A stretch of 64,000 nucleotides of DNA from Caprella mutica (lineage: Eukaryota > Arthropoda > Malacostraca > Amphipoda > Caprellidae): NCBI GenBank assembly GCA_947561585.1, contig CANNZV010000838.1, positions 62,001 to 126,000 on the forward strand. Reading direction: 5' to 3'. Position 1 is the first letter of the stretch. The number at the start of each line of letters is the position of its first letter. Positions 1 to 10,790 of this stretch are shown here, piece by piece. The translations under genes and the position numbers were made by a program. A model generated the notes under the pieces. The model was not told the DNA's origin. It saw only the letters and a program-made list of their open reading frames with translations, and searched no databases.

Positions 1-714
1 ATGGCCCCACCATAACTAATCAATATCATTTGAATTAAATCAATAATAGCTATTTTTTGTGAAATTAGATAGTAAAAGAGATTAAAATTCTAAAAGTTAA
101 TTTATTAAAATATTAAAGAATATTTTAGCTATTGAAATTAGTTAAATTAAAAATTCAATTGTTTGCCATTTGTGCGAAAGTGAAATTTAATGTTATTTTT
201 GTACATATATAAACGCAATAAATCTGTTCATACACTACCCATGTATTTAAGAATATTAGTACTTAAGTATTTTACTCATTCAACCTGTACAAAATACCCT
301 TTTCTTTTATTTTATTTTGTTTCTTTGTGAATGTAAATGATTAGTTTTAAAACATTTCCAAAACTAAATTTAATTTTACCTAAAAATTTAGAACTGCATT
401 TTTTTTTTGAAACTTTGAAATTTTGAATTTTTTCTTCAAATTCATATTTGTTCTCGAATTATTTTTGAATTAAAAGTTATTATTTATTTACATTAATTAA
501 TAATGAGTAATTTTCGAGTACATTGGTCCATTTACTTGTTATATATATTGCAGAGATGATAAAGCATTTTTACTTACCGGAAATATTACGAGTATATAAA
601 TGTTAGAAAATTAATGATTTATAAACTAAACCATTAATTTTGTTTACAATAAATGCTTTCAGTAATAATTTAATACTTCAAAAATAACTTTTCTCCAATA
701 CTCATTTAGACTTG
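1..714. other. AT-rich unannotated DNA
   Basis: No gene, exon with splice signals or tandem array can be seen here. The stretch consists of A/T homopolymer runs and short ORFs without protein character. Confidence 0.6.
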
Positions 715-858
715 CAGTACTCGGGAAGTGGAAACTAACATAAATCATGATAGGTGAAAAAAATTAAAAAAATTTAATCTAAAACTTTTTTTAATCTATT
801 TTTTTCAATTTTGAATTTGATAGAATGTTTTATGTATACGCCCACTTTTCGAGTACAG
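715..858. mobile_element. Short MITE-like inverted repeat, CAGTACTCGG-ended family, copy 1
   Basis: The left end CAGTACTCGGGAAGTGG pairs with the right end CCCACTTTTCGAGTACAG. The interior is A/T-rich and carries ATCATGATAGGT. A second copy at 23229-23331 has the same ends and a related interior word (CCTATCATGACCTG), which is what makes this a family and not a chance hairpin. No coding capacity is visible. The target duplication is not resolved. Confidence 0.55.
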
Positions 859-945
859 ATGCTGTCCATTAATCAAGATGTTACCCTAATGCAGTTTATT
901 ATTTTTATTTTCAACCATTGTTTTAAAAGATAATAATTACCGTCA

Positions 946-957
946 CCCCCCCCCCCC
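946..957. repeat. Poly-C tract (12 C)
   Basis: A run of 12 C on the + strand in otherwise AT-rich DNA. It is an ordinary mononucleotide repeat and could vary in length or be miscounted in the assembly. Confidence 0.8.
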
Positions 958-1050
958 TTTAATATACGGTATTTACCTAGGATCATTCACGAAATATACC
1001 TACATATATATTTTCAATTACGAAGGGCATCTTTTTAGTTAAAATGTCTT

Positions 1051-1337
1051 AAGGGCCGTACACACGCAGAGTTTTTAAGTCTTTCCACCAGACTTTTTGC
1101 TGAGCTCCTCCTACTTTTACCACGAGAATATAAGAAAAAATAATACAATAATTATTTATTTTAGTTGGTATCCATTGGTATCCAGGATTTTATTTTATTT
1201 GGTATCATGGATACCAAATTAAATAAAAATTGTACTGACTTTTCTTATATGATTCAAAAGTCTCGGGGAAAAAGTAGGAGGAGCTTAGCAAAAAGTCTGG
1301 TGGAAAGACTTTAAAACCCTGCGTGTGTATGGCCCTT
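1051..1337. mobile_element. Fold-back MITE with AGGGCC ends and TTA target duplication
   Basis: The arms are long and complementary. The left arm starts AGGGCCGTACACACGCAGAG and runs through the AAGTCTTTCCACCAGACTTT and GAGCTCCTCCTACTTTT words. The right arm carries their reverse complements and ends TGCGTGTGTATGGCCCT. TTA flanks both ends. TTA or TAA duplications and GGGCC-type ends are typical of PIF/Harbinger elements, so a Harbinger-like origin is possible by inference. The centre holds GGTATCCATTGGTATCC and GGTATCATGGATACC, the same palindromic core found in other families in this window. No ORF is present, so the element is non-autonomous. Confidence 0.7.
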
Positions 1338-2202
1338 TAGTAATAATTTTCAAATTATAGATCCTTATTTTGTTGATAGAATAAATAGGTAATCTGAATT
1401 TAAGAACCTAGTAGCAATACTGTACATTATAAATTTCTATGTACTTTTCTAATGTGTTTAAACTCTATAATGGGAGACAGAAAACTATTTTGATGTAGAG
1501 AATAAGATTTTATTGATATTATATATGACTTCTATTTGTTATAAACAATATTGTATAAAATGTCTGGGCAGATATTTTTATTAGGAAATATCTCACTATA
1601 AAAATAATTAAATGTTACTTGTATTGGAAGTTTTCTTATCTTTAAAATTCTTTAAAGGTCCCCTCCAAGCAAATATTTTTATTGCTTAAATCAACGAGGC
1701 TAATGTTTCTTATCATTTTACTGCAAACCCCATGAAATTTGATAGCATATTTTTAATTTTATATCCTTTTAAAGATTTTCATAATCCAAACTCTACAAAA
1801 CCTATTTTACTTCCGACTTTCTAATTTCAGTCTGAAGAAGAAGTATGTACACCATTTGTTTTGATTCTCAACTAGGTATTTTGGTTTAATAAATCTATTT
1901 ATTATTCGTTTAAAGGTTTAAATTTGGATAAACTTATTATATAAACTTTTATATACTTTTAGAAACAATTAATATCTTAAAAGAAGGCCTAAAATGCATT
2001 ATTTGTTTATAAAACCTATAAATTTGAAATCAAAACAAAGAGTGTACAATCTTCTTTCTCAGCGTCAGGTTAGTGATTCGCTCAATTGTTGCTCACAGAG
2101 TACTTAAAAACTTTAAAAGCAAATAATAAAATATATACTGAACCGAATTGTATGCGGTTTGCGGAATAATGATCGCAGACCTTAGTTCTATAATATTATG
2201 GA
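1338..2202. other. AT-rich unannotated DNA
   Basis: No splice-bounded exon, RNA gene or array is apparent. The short frame beginning at 2148 runs into the dispersed segment that follows and has no protein-like signature. Confidence 0.5.
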
Positions 2203-2339
2203 GAGGACCTTTAAGGCCCTTCAGGGGCTTTATCTTGAAGCTGACTGGTGAATTGGGCCCCGAACTATTGAAACTTGGACCATCAGTTTATTTTTTAACA
2301 CTTCTTGCAGTTTTAGAGGATAGCGCTGGGTTATGACTA
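2203..2339 (+). repeat. Dispersed array-leader segment, copy 1
   Basis: This segment shares two blocks with 37622-37795. The first is GGGCTTTATCTTGAAGCTGA (GGGCTTTATCCTGAAGCTGA in the other copy). The second is a pyrimidine-rich stretch ending CTTGCAGTTTT, followed by a GAGG-containing block. In both places a tandem array starts directly downstream, but the array units differ completely. The CTTGCAG end looks like a splice acceptor, but no reading frame supports an exon. I read it as the unique end of a repeat-bearing mobile element. Confidence 0.55.
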
Positions 2340-2588
2340 TATCACCTCTTCCTTTTCCTCTTTTAATTTTGTGTTAGGTAGACTCGTAGGCTTCACCTCT
2401 TCTTTTCCTCTTATATTTTTGTGTTAGGTAGACTCGTAGGCTTCATTTACTATCACCTCTTCCTTTTCCTCTAATATTTTTGTGTTAGGTAGAATCGTTG
2501 GCTTCATTTACCATCACCTCTTATATTTTTGTGTTAGGTAGACTCGTAGACTAAATTTACTATCACCTCTTCATTTTCCTCTTCCATT
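2340..2588. repeat. Imperfect minisatellite, about 60-75 bp unit, 4 copies
   Basis: Units contain ATCACCTCTTCCTTTTCCTC, then a T-rich stretch, then TGTGTTAGGTAGACTCGTAG and CTTCATTTACT. Copies differ by deletion of the CTTCC or TTTCCTC segments. The array starts immediately after the leader segment at 2203-2339. Confidence 0.8.
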
Positions 2589-2924
2589 CGTAAGTGCAAT
2601 CACTTTTTCTTGTGGTACTGTATACGTGGTGTAGAGTTTCTGATTTCAAATATTAATATTCCGATAATTCCCCTTTCAAACTACAAATCGGCGAAAAATA
2701 TGAAATAATTTATTCAGAATTAATTTAAATGATCAATTTTGTCTTACTAATTTTCTATCTCCTTTATTTTCTTTCTCTTTCATACCTCATTTGTTAAATA
2801 GTGTGACAAGTGATGACTTTTTCGTCTCTTTTCACACCAAGAGTATACATTTCCATTGTCCCTTTTTCTGATTCTTAACGGACTTCTTTTTAATGACTCA
2901 GAAAAAGAGGCACAGTTCTTAAGC

Positions 2925-3211
2925 ACACGAAGGCAAGTGTTCAGTCTTAAGACTGAACACTTGCTTTTTTAAGTCTTTCCACCAGACTTTTTGTTAAGCT
3001 CCTACTTTTTCCACTAGACTTTTGAAGAAAAACTAAAATTAATTATTATTTATCTTAGTTGGAATCCATGATACCTGCAGAAATGAATAATAATTGTACA
3101 ATTTTTCTTATATTCTCGTGGAAAAAGTAGGAGGAGTTTAGCAATAAGTCAGGTGGAAAGACTTTAAAAAACCAAGTGTTCAGTCTTAAGACTGAACACA
3201 AGCCTTCGTGT
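2925..3211. mobile_element. Fold-back element whose arms each contain a perfect palindrome
   Basis: The outer ends ACACGAAGGC and GCCTTCGTGT are exact inverse matches. Inside each arm lies GTGTTCAGTC joined to its own reverse complement: a 32-bp perfect palindrome at 2933-2964 and a 24-bp one at 3176-3199. The arms continue with AAGTCTTTCCACCAGACTTT, the same words as in the element at 1051-1337, so the two are related internally although their outermost ends differ. The centre retains half of the GGTATC core (TCCATGATACCTGCAG). Non-autonomous, with no ORF. Confidence 0.7.
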
Positions 3212-3526
3212 CCCAATGTAACTAAGTAGCCTATATCACTTTCTTCAGTGACTGACGTACTATCAAAGCTATCGGTGACTGCGTTATATAATGCATTGAA
3301 TGACTGCACTCAATCGATGAGAAGGCTAGTAACACGTGCCCCCGATACCTGCTACTTAAATAATCATTAACTGCTTTAAAAAATAAACACCTTATTCAAA
3401 TAATTCATAAAGTTTTACTATAGATACATCAGCTTATAAAATGTTTCTTTAACTTCATCATATTGATTTTAGGCCCAATCAATAAAATGTAAATGAAATA
3501 AAAGAAATAGTTCAGTGGTAATAACT
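3212..3526. other. Unannotated AT-rich DNA
   Basis: No array, exon or RNA gene is recognised between the two inverted-repeat elements. Confidence 0.5.
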
Positions 3527-3700
3527 AGGGTTGTGACAATATGCTTTTGAAATTATAGATACTTACTGATAATATTATAGACGGAGAGAATTAAATAGTA
3601 TTGAATAGTTATAAACCAGCGGTATATTGTATTCGATACCATTTCATTTCGTCTATGATGTTCTTAAGATCTATTATTTAAAAGCATATTGTCACAAACC
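3527..3700 (+). mobile_element. TA-flanked MITE, GGGTTGTGACAATATGC family, copy 1
   Basis: An element of about 175 bp begins AGGGTTGTGACAATATGC and ends GCATATTGTCACAAACC, with TA on both sides. The interior has TATTATAGACGGA, a middle GGTATATTGTATTCGATACC and TTTCGTCTATGATGTTCTTA. The family recurs at 4450 (inverted), 14521, 18466 and 55213 (truncated). Short elements duplicating TA are usual for Tc1/mariner-type transposition, so this is a likely non-autonomous derivative by inference. Confidence 0.75.
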
Positions 3701-4449
3701 TAGTAAAACATTTTGTAGCAAAGTAACAAAAAAGTATCCTTATATTCAGTTTGATTATCGAAATTTACAAATCGATTGTACAAAATGAGTAACTAATCCA
3801 TTTTTTAAAACAGTTCAAAGAGAAAATATGAAGGTAAAGACTTCGAGTTTAAAGACAAATATAATATCATGGTTTTAAATTAGAGCAAATTGGTTCCTTT
3901 TCATTAACTCTAAAATCTAATTTCAATAATGATATATAGTTTTAAAATTCAAAGCCCATTTTATGACAGCTAGCCTTTCTTGACCCACGAAGTCTGGTTC
4001 TCGTGACGTCATAGGCCTATTCTTTTTCCACGAAGTGTGTCATTTATTTTCACTGACGAAGACCCAATAATGACGAATCGTCTTCTTCCGTGTCGCTCTA
4101 GCGGCAAAGTATACACTGGTCCCAATTCACTCAGGTGTCTTTTTATTATGACGAATGGTGCCAAATCAGTAGGTAATGCATCTGTTTAAAGTGCATAGCT
4201 CATGTTTAAAGCATTAATAAATTGCAAGCTCAATCATATGAGGTAATCGCACAAAGAAAATGGATCTGCAACACTGTATTCTAATGTCACGAACTGCATT
4301 ATCCTGTTACTGTACCTAATGTTCTACCTCATGATTTTATAACTAGTGATTCGGAAGTGTCTATGTGGTTTACATTAAGTTTATATTATTACAATTAAAG
4401 CTAACCTACCGTATTTAGTTTGGTATGAATTGAAATTTACTCAGAACTA
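3701..4449. other. Unannotated region with a slightly GC-richer patch near 3970-4150
   Basis: The patch includes TGACGTCA at 4004-4011 and several GACGAA words. No open frame with splice signals is convincing. I see no RNA gene. Confidence 0.4.
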
Positions 4450-4619
4450 GGGTTGTGACAATGTGCACCTAAAATCATAGATCTTAAGAATGTCATAGAC
4501 GAAATGAAATGGTATCGAATACTATATACCGCTGGTTTAGAACGATTCAATAGTCTTCAATTCAATCCGTCTATAATATTTTCAGGGTCTATGATTTTAA
4601 ACGCATATTGTCACAACCG
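4450..4619 (-). mobile_element. TA-flanked MITE, GGGTTGTGACAATATGC family, copy 2
   Basis: The same family as 3527-3700 in the opposite orientation: the middle reads GGTATCGAATACTATATACC and the GTCTATAATATTTTCAGG side is now on the right. The ends are GGGTTGTGACAAT and GCATATTGTCACAACC, with TA on both sides (4448-4449 and 4620-4621). Confidence 0.75.
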
Positions 4620-4802
4620 TACATAAACATACAAGCCGTTTTAATTCAGCACAGTAACAGTTGTATGAGTTATATTGTGTAAATAAAACAAAAAAGATTA
4701 AATATTCAAGTTAAAGTTGCTTGAATCGCGGACATAATAGTTATTCAATTAAAATGATTGATAGTTATAGACAATCATGTACAGGCCAAGTAAACTGTAT
4801 CC

Positions 4803-4980
4803 GTGATGATATTTTGAGAGTTTACTAATTTCACATTCACAAATATAAACTTTACTAATTGTAATGCTTGTAGATATTTTAAAATTGGTCTGGGTACACG
4901 ATGACAAATTTGTAAGATTTGAAAATAATAGAAAATTAGAAAACTGTGATTTGTGAAATTAGCATCATGCGGAGACATTG
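4803..4980 (+). repeat. Solo copy of the flank that borders the 32-bp array family
   Basis: The sequence contains GTTTACTAATTTC, AACTTTACTAATTGTAATG, GTAGATATTTTA, AATTTGTAAGATTTGAAAAT, AATTAGAAAACTGTGATTTG and a terminal CATCATGC. It matches the reverse complement of 8160-8330 and, in part, 23088-23180. Here the CATCATGC junction is followed by unrelated sequence and not by 32-bp units, so this copy has no array. A minus-strand frame across it has no protein character. Confidence 0.7.
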
Positions 4981-5034
4981 TTTTTAATAAAAGCACGAAA
5001 ACTTTAAATCACTTTTCTATTTAACGTACTTCTT

Positions 5035-5310
5035 CATCTAACCAACACATCGGTCGTGCCTGATGCTGGACAATTTTGTCGGGAAAGTATAGATGCGGCA
5101 CCGTATCGATAAGCATCGGGAATTAGCTCCAATTAAGCCTGGAAAATACCTACCAGATGTCCCATTAAAATTACAGATTCTGTGACTTCAAATGACCGGA
5201 AGCGAATGCCCGGCCGGTCTGTGTACTGTGCGGTAATTGCGGTGCGGTGAGGTTGTACCTGCATTAACAGCTACGGTGTAGAACTGCATTGCACACTAGT
5301 TGCATTAATT
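5035..5310. other. GC-richer unique patch, nature unknown
   Basis: This stretch has clearly more G/C and CpG than its surroundings (for example GGAAGCGAATGCCCGGCC and GTGCGGTAATTGCGGTGCGG). No frame stays open through it and no splice-bounded exon is convincing. It could be a degraded gene fragment or a regulatory patch. Confidence 0.3.
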
Positions 5311-5419
5311 AGGGTGGAGAAAATAAAGACTGCTATTTTATCTGATACTTCTGAAAGACTAGTATACGAAGGCTTAGTTCATTGTCAAAATTTTTTGTCT
5401 GCTATTTTGTTATACTATA

Positions 5420-5605
5420 TAGCATTTATTTTAGTAATATTTAGCATATATTTTAGTAATGTTTAGCATTTATTTTTAATAATTTTTAGCATTTATTTTA
5501 GTAATGTTTAGCATTTATTTTTAATAATTTTTAGCATTTATTTTAGTAATATTTAGCATTTATTTTAGAAATATTTAGCATATATTTTAGAAATATTTAG
5601 CATCA
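5420..5605. repeat. AT-rich tandem repeat, about 24-26 bp unit, 7-8 copies
   Basis: The words TTTAGCATTTATTTTAGTAA and TTTAGCATTTATTTTTAATA alternate, with variants CATATATTTTAG and GAAATATTTAGCAT. Confidence 0.8.
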
Positions 5606-6240
5606 ATTTAGTTCAATTAATCGAATCCTGCAATCCGCATAAATTTTCAGTCATTAAAGTTTTTGTTCAGAGTTTCTTAGAAGAATCAGGAAATTCCTAT
5701 AAAATTAATAATAATAAAAGATTACAAATGGCAAATCGATTTCTAGAATTTATCTACCTAACTGTTTATATAATCTAAACGCATCTAAATATAATCATTT
5801 CTCTAAAATGATTTATAGTGGATAAAATAATTAAAATATGTATGAATATTAATCGTAATTAAATTCATGATTGACAATATATACATTTATACTATATATA
5901 TGTATATTTTCTGGTATTTAAATACTATTATGATAAATAAAGCCATATTTCTATTTCTTTATCTAGAGATAAATTAGTTTATTCATGCATGTATACTAAG
6001 ATTTAATTGTATTAATTTAATATATCATCATTAAATTTATATCTGAAGCACTAACGTAAATATCATGAAATATTAATTTGTGTAGTTCTACCTATTACAC
6101 AAAGCATAATAACTAGCAAATGTTTGAGCATTAATTAACGTAAAAATAGAACTCCCAGCCCTATTAAATATTTAACTCTTCTCCTATGATTTCCATTCAT
6201 AAAAATAAACGAACAACGACAGAGTGAGTGAAAACAACTC
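5606..6240. other. AT-rich unannotated DNA
   Basis: No gene, exon or array is recognised. Confidence 0.5.
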
Positions 6241-6260
6241 CTACGGGATACCACGTGTAC

Positions 6261-6700
6261 GGGGATATTAGTCTGGGGATATTAGTAGGGGGATATTAGT
6301 CTGGGGATATTAGTCTGGGGATATTAGTCTGGGGATATTAGTTTGGGGATATTAGTCTGGGGATATTAGTCTGGGGATATTAGTTTGGGGATATTAGTTT
6401 GGGGATATTAGTCTGGGGATATTAGTCTGGGGATATTAGTCTGGGGATATTAGTCTGGGGATATTAGTTTGGGGATATTAGTCTGGGGATATTAGTTTGG
6501 GGATATTTAGTCTGGGGATATTTAGTCTGGGGATATTAGTGTGGGGATATTAGTCTGGGGATATTTAGTCTGGGGATATTAGTCTGGGTATATTTAGTCT
6601 GGGGATATTTAGTCTGGGGATATTAGTTTGGGGATATTTAGTCTGGGGATATTTAGTCTGGGGATATTAGTCTGGGGATATTAGTCTGGGGATAATTAGT
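6261..6700 (+). repeat. 14-bp minisatellite GGGGATATTAGTCT, about 31 copies
   Basis: Units are 14 bp, or 15 bp with an extra T (GGGGATATTTAGTCT). C/T exchange in the last bases (GTTT for GTCT) is frequent. The GGGG of every unit lies on the + strand, giving strong G skew. The array is bracketed by inverse words: ACGGGATAC at 6243-6251 and GTATCCCGT at 6716-6724. Confidence 0.92.
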
Positions 6701-6867
6701 TTTTCTACCCCCGCAGTATCCCGTTCACAGTTTTATGTACCCACAAGTGATATATCACTTAATTGTAACTATATAAAATTTTGTACAGTAAATTCATATG
6801 ATATGAAAATTTTGTCAGTTCGATTAGGGCTAATGGATCAAACAAGCAGATTAAAACATGAATAAAA

Positions 6868-6960
6868 GGGTCAAACATGAATAAGGTCAAACATCAAAAA
6901 GGTCAAACATCAAAAAGGTCAAACATCAAAAAGGTAAAACATCAAAAAGGTAAAACATGC
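6868..6960 (+). repeat. 16-bp tandem repeat, about 6 copies
   Basis: The unit is AGGTCAAACATCAAAA, with a change to GGTAAAACATC in the last copies. Looser AAGGTCAAAT words continue to about 7100. Confidence 0.8.
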
Positions 6961-7169
6961 ACCAATATAAGGTCATATAAATCTGTTTAAGCAAACTATG
7001 TAAGTTACCTAATAAGGAAAAAGGTTAAATAGTAAAAACAAGGTCAAATGAATGAGTTATTGAATCGTAAAGATAAATAAGGTCAAATAGGTACTTAACA
7101 TCTAATATCGAAGGCATAAGTCAAAATGGAGGTCAAGCCTATGGCTCTACTGTCTAACATTTATACTAT

Positions 7170-8160
7170 TATGTACTATCAGAGAAAAGAGTCACTGTGG
7201 TGATGTACTATCAGGGAAAAGAGTCACTGTGGTGATGTACTATCAGGGAAAAGAGTCACTGTGGTGATGTACTATCAGGGAAAAGAGTCACTGTTATGAT
7301 GTACTATCAGAGAAAAGAGTCACTGTGATGATGTACTATCAGAGAAAAAAGTCACTGTGATGATGTACTATCAGAGAAAAGAGTCACTGTGATGATGTAC
7401 TATCAGAGAGAAGAGTCACTGTGATGATGTACTATCAGAGAGAAGAGTCACTGTGATAATGTACTATCAGAGAAAAGAGTCAATGTGATGATGTACTATC
7501 AGAGAAAAGAGTCACTGTGATGATGTACTATCAGAGAAAAGAGTCACTGTGATGATGTACTATCAGAGAAAAGAGTCACTGTGGTGATGTACTATCAGGG
7601 AAAAGAGTCACTGTGGTGATGTACTATCAGGGAAAAGAGTCACTGTTATGATGTACTATCAGAGAAAAGAGTCACTGTGATGATGTACTATCAGAGAAAA
7701 AAGTCACTGTGATGATGTACTATCAGAGAAAAGAGTCACTGTGATGATGTACTATCAGAGAGAAGAGTCACTGTGATGATGTACTATCAGAGAGAAGAGT
7801 CACTGTGATGATGTACTATCAGAGAGAAGAGTCACTGTGATAATGTACTATCAGAGAAAAGAGTCAATGTGATGATGTACTATCAGAGAAAAGAGTCACT
7901 GTGATGATGTACTCTCAGAGAAAAGAGTCACTGTGATGATGTACTATCAGAGAAAAGAGTCACTGTGATGATGTACTATCAGAGAAAAGAGTCACTGTGA
8001 TGATGTACTATCAGAGAAAAGAGTGACTGTGATGATGTACTATCAGAGAAAAGAGTCACTGTGATGATGTACTATCAGAGAAAAGAGTCACTGTGATGAT
8101 GTACTATCAGAGAAAAGAGTGACTGTGATGATGTACTATCAGAGAAAAGAGTGACTGCAT
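7170..8160 (-). repeat. 32-bp minisatellite, about 31 copies, minus orientation
   Basis: On the + strand units read GATGTACTATCAGAGAAAAG followed by AGTCACTGTGAT. Variants (GGGAAAAG, GTTATGAT, AGAGAGAAG, GTCAATGTG) recur in the same order 352-384 bp apart (11 or 12 units), which shows an internal block duplication. The right edge joins directly to the family flank at 8160-8330. The same unit in the opposite orientation forms the arrays at 19858-22650 and 59366-59757. Confidence 0.93.
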
Positions 8161-8330
8161 GATGTAAATTTCACAAATAACAGTTTTCTAATTTCCTATC
8201 ATTTTCAAATCTTACAAATTTACCATCGTGTACTTAGAGTTTAGACCAATTCTAAAATATCTACAATCATTACAATTAGTAAAGTTTCATTTTGGAAATT
8301 TGAAATTAGTAAACTGTCAAAAAATCACAT
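8160..8330 (-). repeat. Family flank adjoining the 32-bp array
   Basis: The reverse complement of the sequence at 4803-4980, including AAATTTACATCATGC at the array junction, AATTTGTAAGATTTGAAAAT and AACTTTACTAATTGTAATG. In element orientation the flank comes first and the array follows. Confidence 0.75.
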
Positions 8331-9885
8331 TTTTTTGTGACTGTACCTAGTAATTAATTATTTATTGCACTAATATTTTCTTTACATTACCGGAACTATC
8401 AACGATAATTCTTTAAAAGTAAATTTGAAAAAATCAGAATAATCTCATTTTAAATGTTTGCTTCAAATTCATGTCCTTTAAATTTAGTATTTTTATATAT
8501 AATGAATATTAATGTTAAAAATAAAAACTATGTTTTCATTGCCTTTTTCATAGCACCATGAAAAACTATAAATTGTGCTTTTATTGCAGACACATAAAAC
8601 AAATGATTTTGATCAATTAACACCTAGTTAAAATATATAAATACATACAAGATGCAATCATTTTAATCCAATAAATATTTCAAACCCATATAGGTAGCCA
8701 TTTCAGACCATTCGTGTTTTGTTATTTATAAATGTATATTTCTCAGCATAGTTTCTGTGTACTGAAAATAATATAGGATTTCGATAAAAAAAATTTGTTC
8801 CGCTTGATAGCCGCACATTCCAGACATATTCCAGTTTATTTCAGCACACGTTGCTATTAAAGTTATAAGGCACGAGTTTGAGATCTATAAAATAATTACC
8901 TTTCCGACTCTAGGGTCACACTTGTAAACAGTCGTGACGTATTGTAACTAAGATAACCTACCCAATGCCTCCTAACACCGCTCTGAAGTATCATCACAAA
9001 CTATTTCTTAATGTCTTCACCAAACATTAGCGAGTAATAAGGTAGCAAATGGATTTGCATTTTGTTAATCCGTAAGGCCAGAGGATTTAGGGTCGCTCAG
9101 GGTATTAGCCACGAGTCTGCCATAGTGTAGTCATTAGTGCGATTACCAATGGTGATTGGGGGTAGGAATTGCTGGGCGAGATTTTGTGTCATTGTCAAAT
9201 CATTGGCTAGAAGACTGTTGATAGGCAATTACCTAGAATGTGTATGAACTCAGACTAGTGCCTGACTGTCACTAGCACTAGTGTGTGATGGTAGAGATAG
9301 TAAAGGAGGTGTGGTTGTACCATGTGAGTGACTGTTTGAGAAGTCTCAGCAAGAGAAAAAGTCTAATAGAGGAATCAAAGAGTTATTTGCACTATACTTG
9401 AGAGACATTAATCATAAGTACAACTGGTTCTCATAGCTCAGTCCATAAAATCATGAATGCCAGATTTTGTTTCAAAGCGCTTATATGTTCTTTTGGATAC
9501 AGTTGAGAGATTTCCACGTTTGAGATTGTGGCAGAGATAGTAGGTAAAGTGACACGTTGTTGCTTTCTTATAATCACTTACAGCAGTCTCCTTATAGGTA
9601 CGTGTTTTGTTTTTGTCACAGGAGAAATGGTGTAATTACTCTTGCAGATCTTTACCCGCTAATCAATTAAAGGAATCATCGTTAACATGGCATTGGGAAG
9701 TGATGGCAACACAGGCATCTTTACGACTCTTTCTGCTGGGCCACATAAGGCGTGATGAATGGGTATAAAAGATCGCAATGATGGGCTATTGAACATTGCA
9801 CATTGGTGAAAATAAATATTGAGTCAGGATATATATGGGGTGAGTGGCCTTCAGCACTATACCATGTGTATTGTGTACCAAAGCT
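8331..9885. other. Unannotated DNA, moderately GC-richer from about 8870 to 9560
   Basis: No open frame with protein character or pair of splice signals is convincing. I see no RNA gene and no array. Confidence 0.4.
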
Positions 9886-9980
9886 AGCAGTAACTGAGCA
9901 GTGAAATGGCAGTAACTGGGCAATGAGATAGCGGTACAGCTCAGTGAAATGGCAGTAACTAAGCAGTGACATGGCAGTAA
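9886..9980 (+). repeat. Short tandem repeat, about 20-bp unit, 4-5 copies
   Basis: Words of the type GGCAGTAACTGAGCAGTGAA recur with drift (GGCAATGAGATAGC, GCTCAGTGAAATG, AAGCAGTGACATG). Confidence 0.65.
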
Positions 9981-10020
9981 TCTCTTCTGCTCAAATATTT
10001 TGGAAAACTAAACTTTGTTC

Positions 10021-10790
10021 GATATTTTGCTATATGATTTTTTGGATATTTTTATATATCATTTTTTGGATATTTTGCTATATGATTTTTTGGATATTTT
10101 GCTATATGATTTTTTGGATATTTTGCTATATGATTTTTTGGATATTTTGCTATATGATTTTTTGGATATTTTGCTATATGATTTTTTGGATATTTTTATA
10201 TATCATTTTTTGGATATTTTGCTATATGATTTTTTGGATATTTTGCTAAATGATTTTTTGGATATTTTGCTATATGATTTTTTGGATATTTTGCTATATG
10301 ATTTTTTGGATATTTTGCTATATGATTTTTTGGATATTTTGCTATATGATTTTTTGGATATTTTGCTATATGATTTTTTGGATATTTTGCTATATGATTT
10401 TTTGGATATTTTGCTATATGATTTTTTGGATATTTTGCTATATGATTTTTTGGATATTTTGCTATATGAATTTTTGGATATTTTGCTATATGAATTTTTG
10501 GATATTTTGCTATATGATTTTTTGGATATTTTGCTATATGATTTTTTGGACATTTTGCTATATGATTTTTTGGATATTTTGCTATATGATTTTTTGGATA
10601 TTTTGATATATGATTTTTTGGATATTTTGCTATATGATTTTTTGGATATTTTGCTATATGATTTTTTGGATATTTTGATATATGATTTTTTGGATATTTT
10701 GCTATATGATTTTTTGGATATTTTGCTATATGATTTTTTGGATATTCTGCTATATGATTTTTCGGATATTTTGCTATGTGATTGTATATA
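10021..10790 (+). repeat. 24-bp minisatellite, about 32 copies
   Basis: The unit is TTTTTTGGATATTTTGCTAT followed by ATGA. A variant with TTTTTATATATC occurs twice, 144 bp (6 units) apart. A variant TGAATTTTTGG occurs in two adjacent units. Because 24 is a multiple of three and the unit lacks stops in several frames, open frames with 8-residue repeats run along both strands, the longest 258 codons at 10015-10791. The hydrophobic Leu/Tyr/Phe/Asp pattern follows from the DNA repeat and is not evidence for a gene. Confidence 0.93.

Noticed and set aside
4004..4011. TGACGTCA as a CRE regulatory site
   Set aside because: A single 8-bp palindrome without neighbouring gene or promoter elements is expected by chance at this window size or nearly so.
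7170..8160. CRISPR array
   Set aside because: Units abut directly with no variable spacers, and the surrounding DNA is eukaryotic with splice sites. The same applies to all other arrays in the window.
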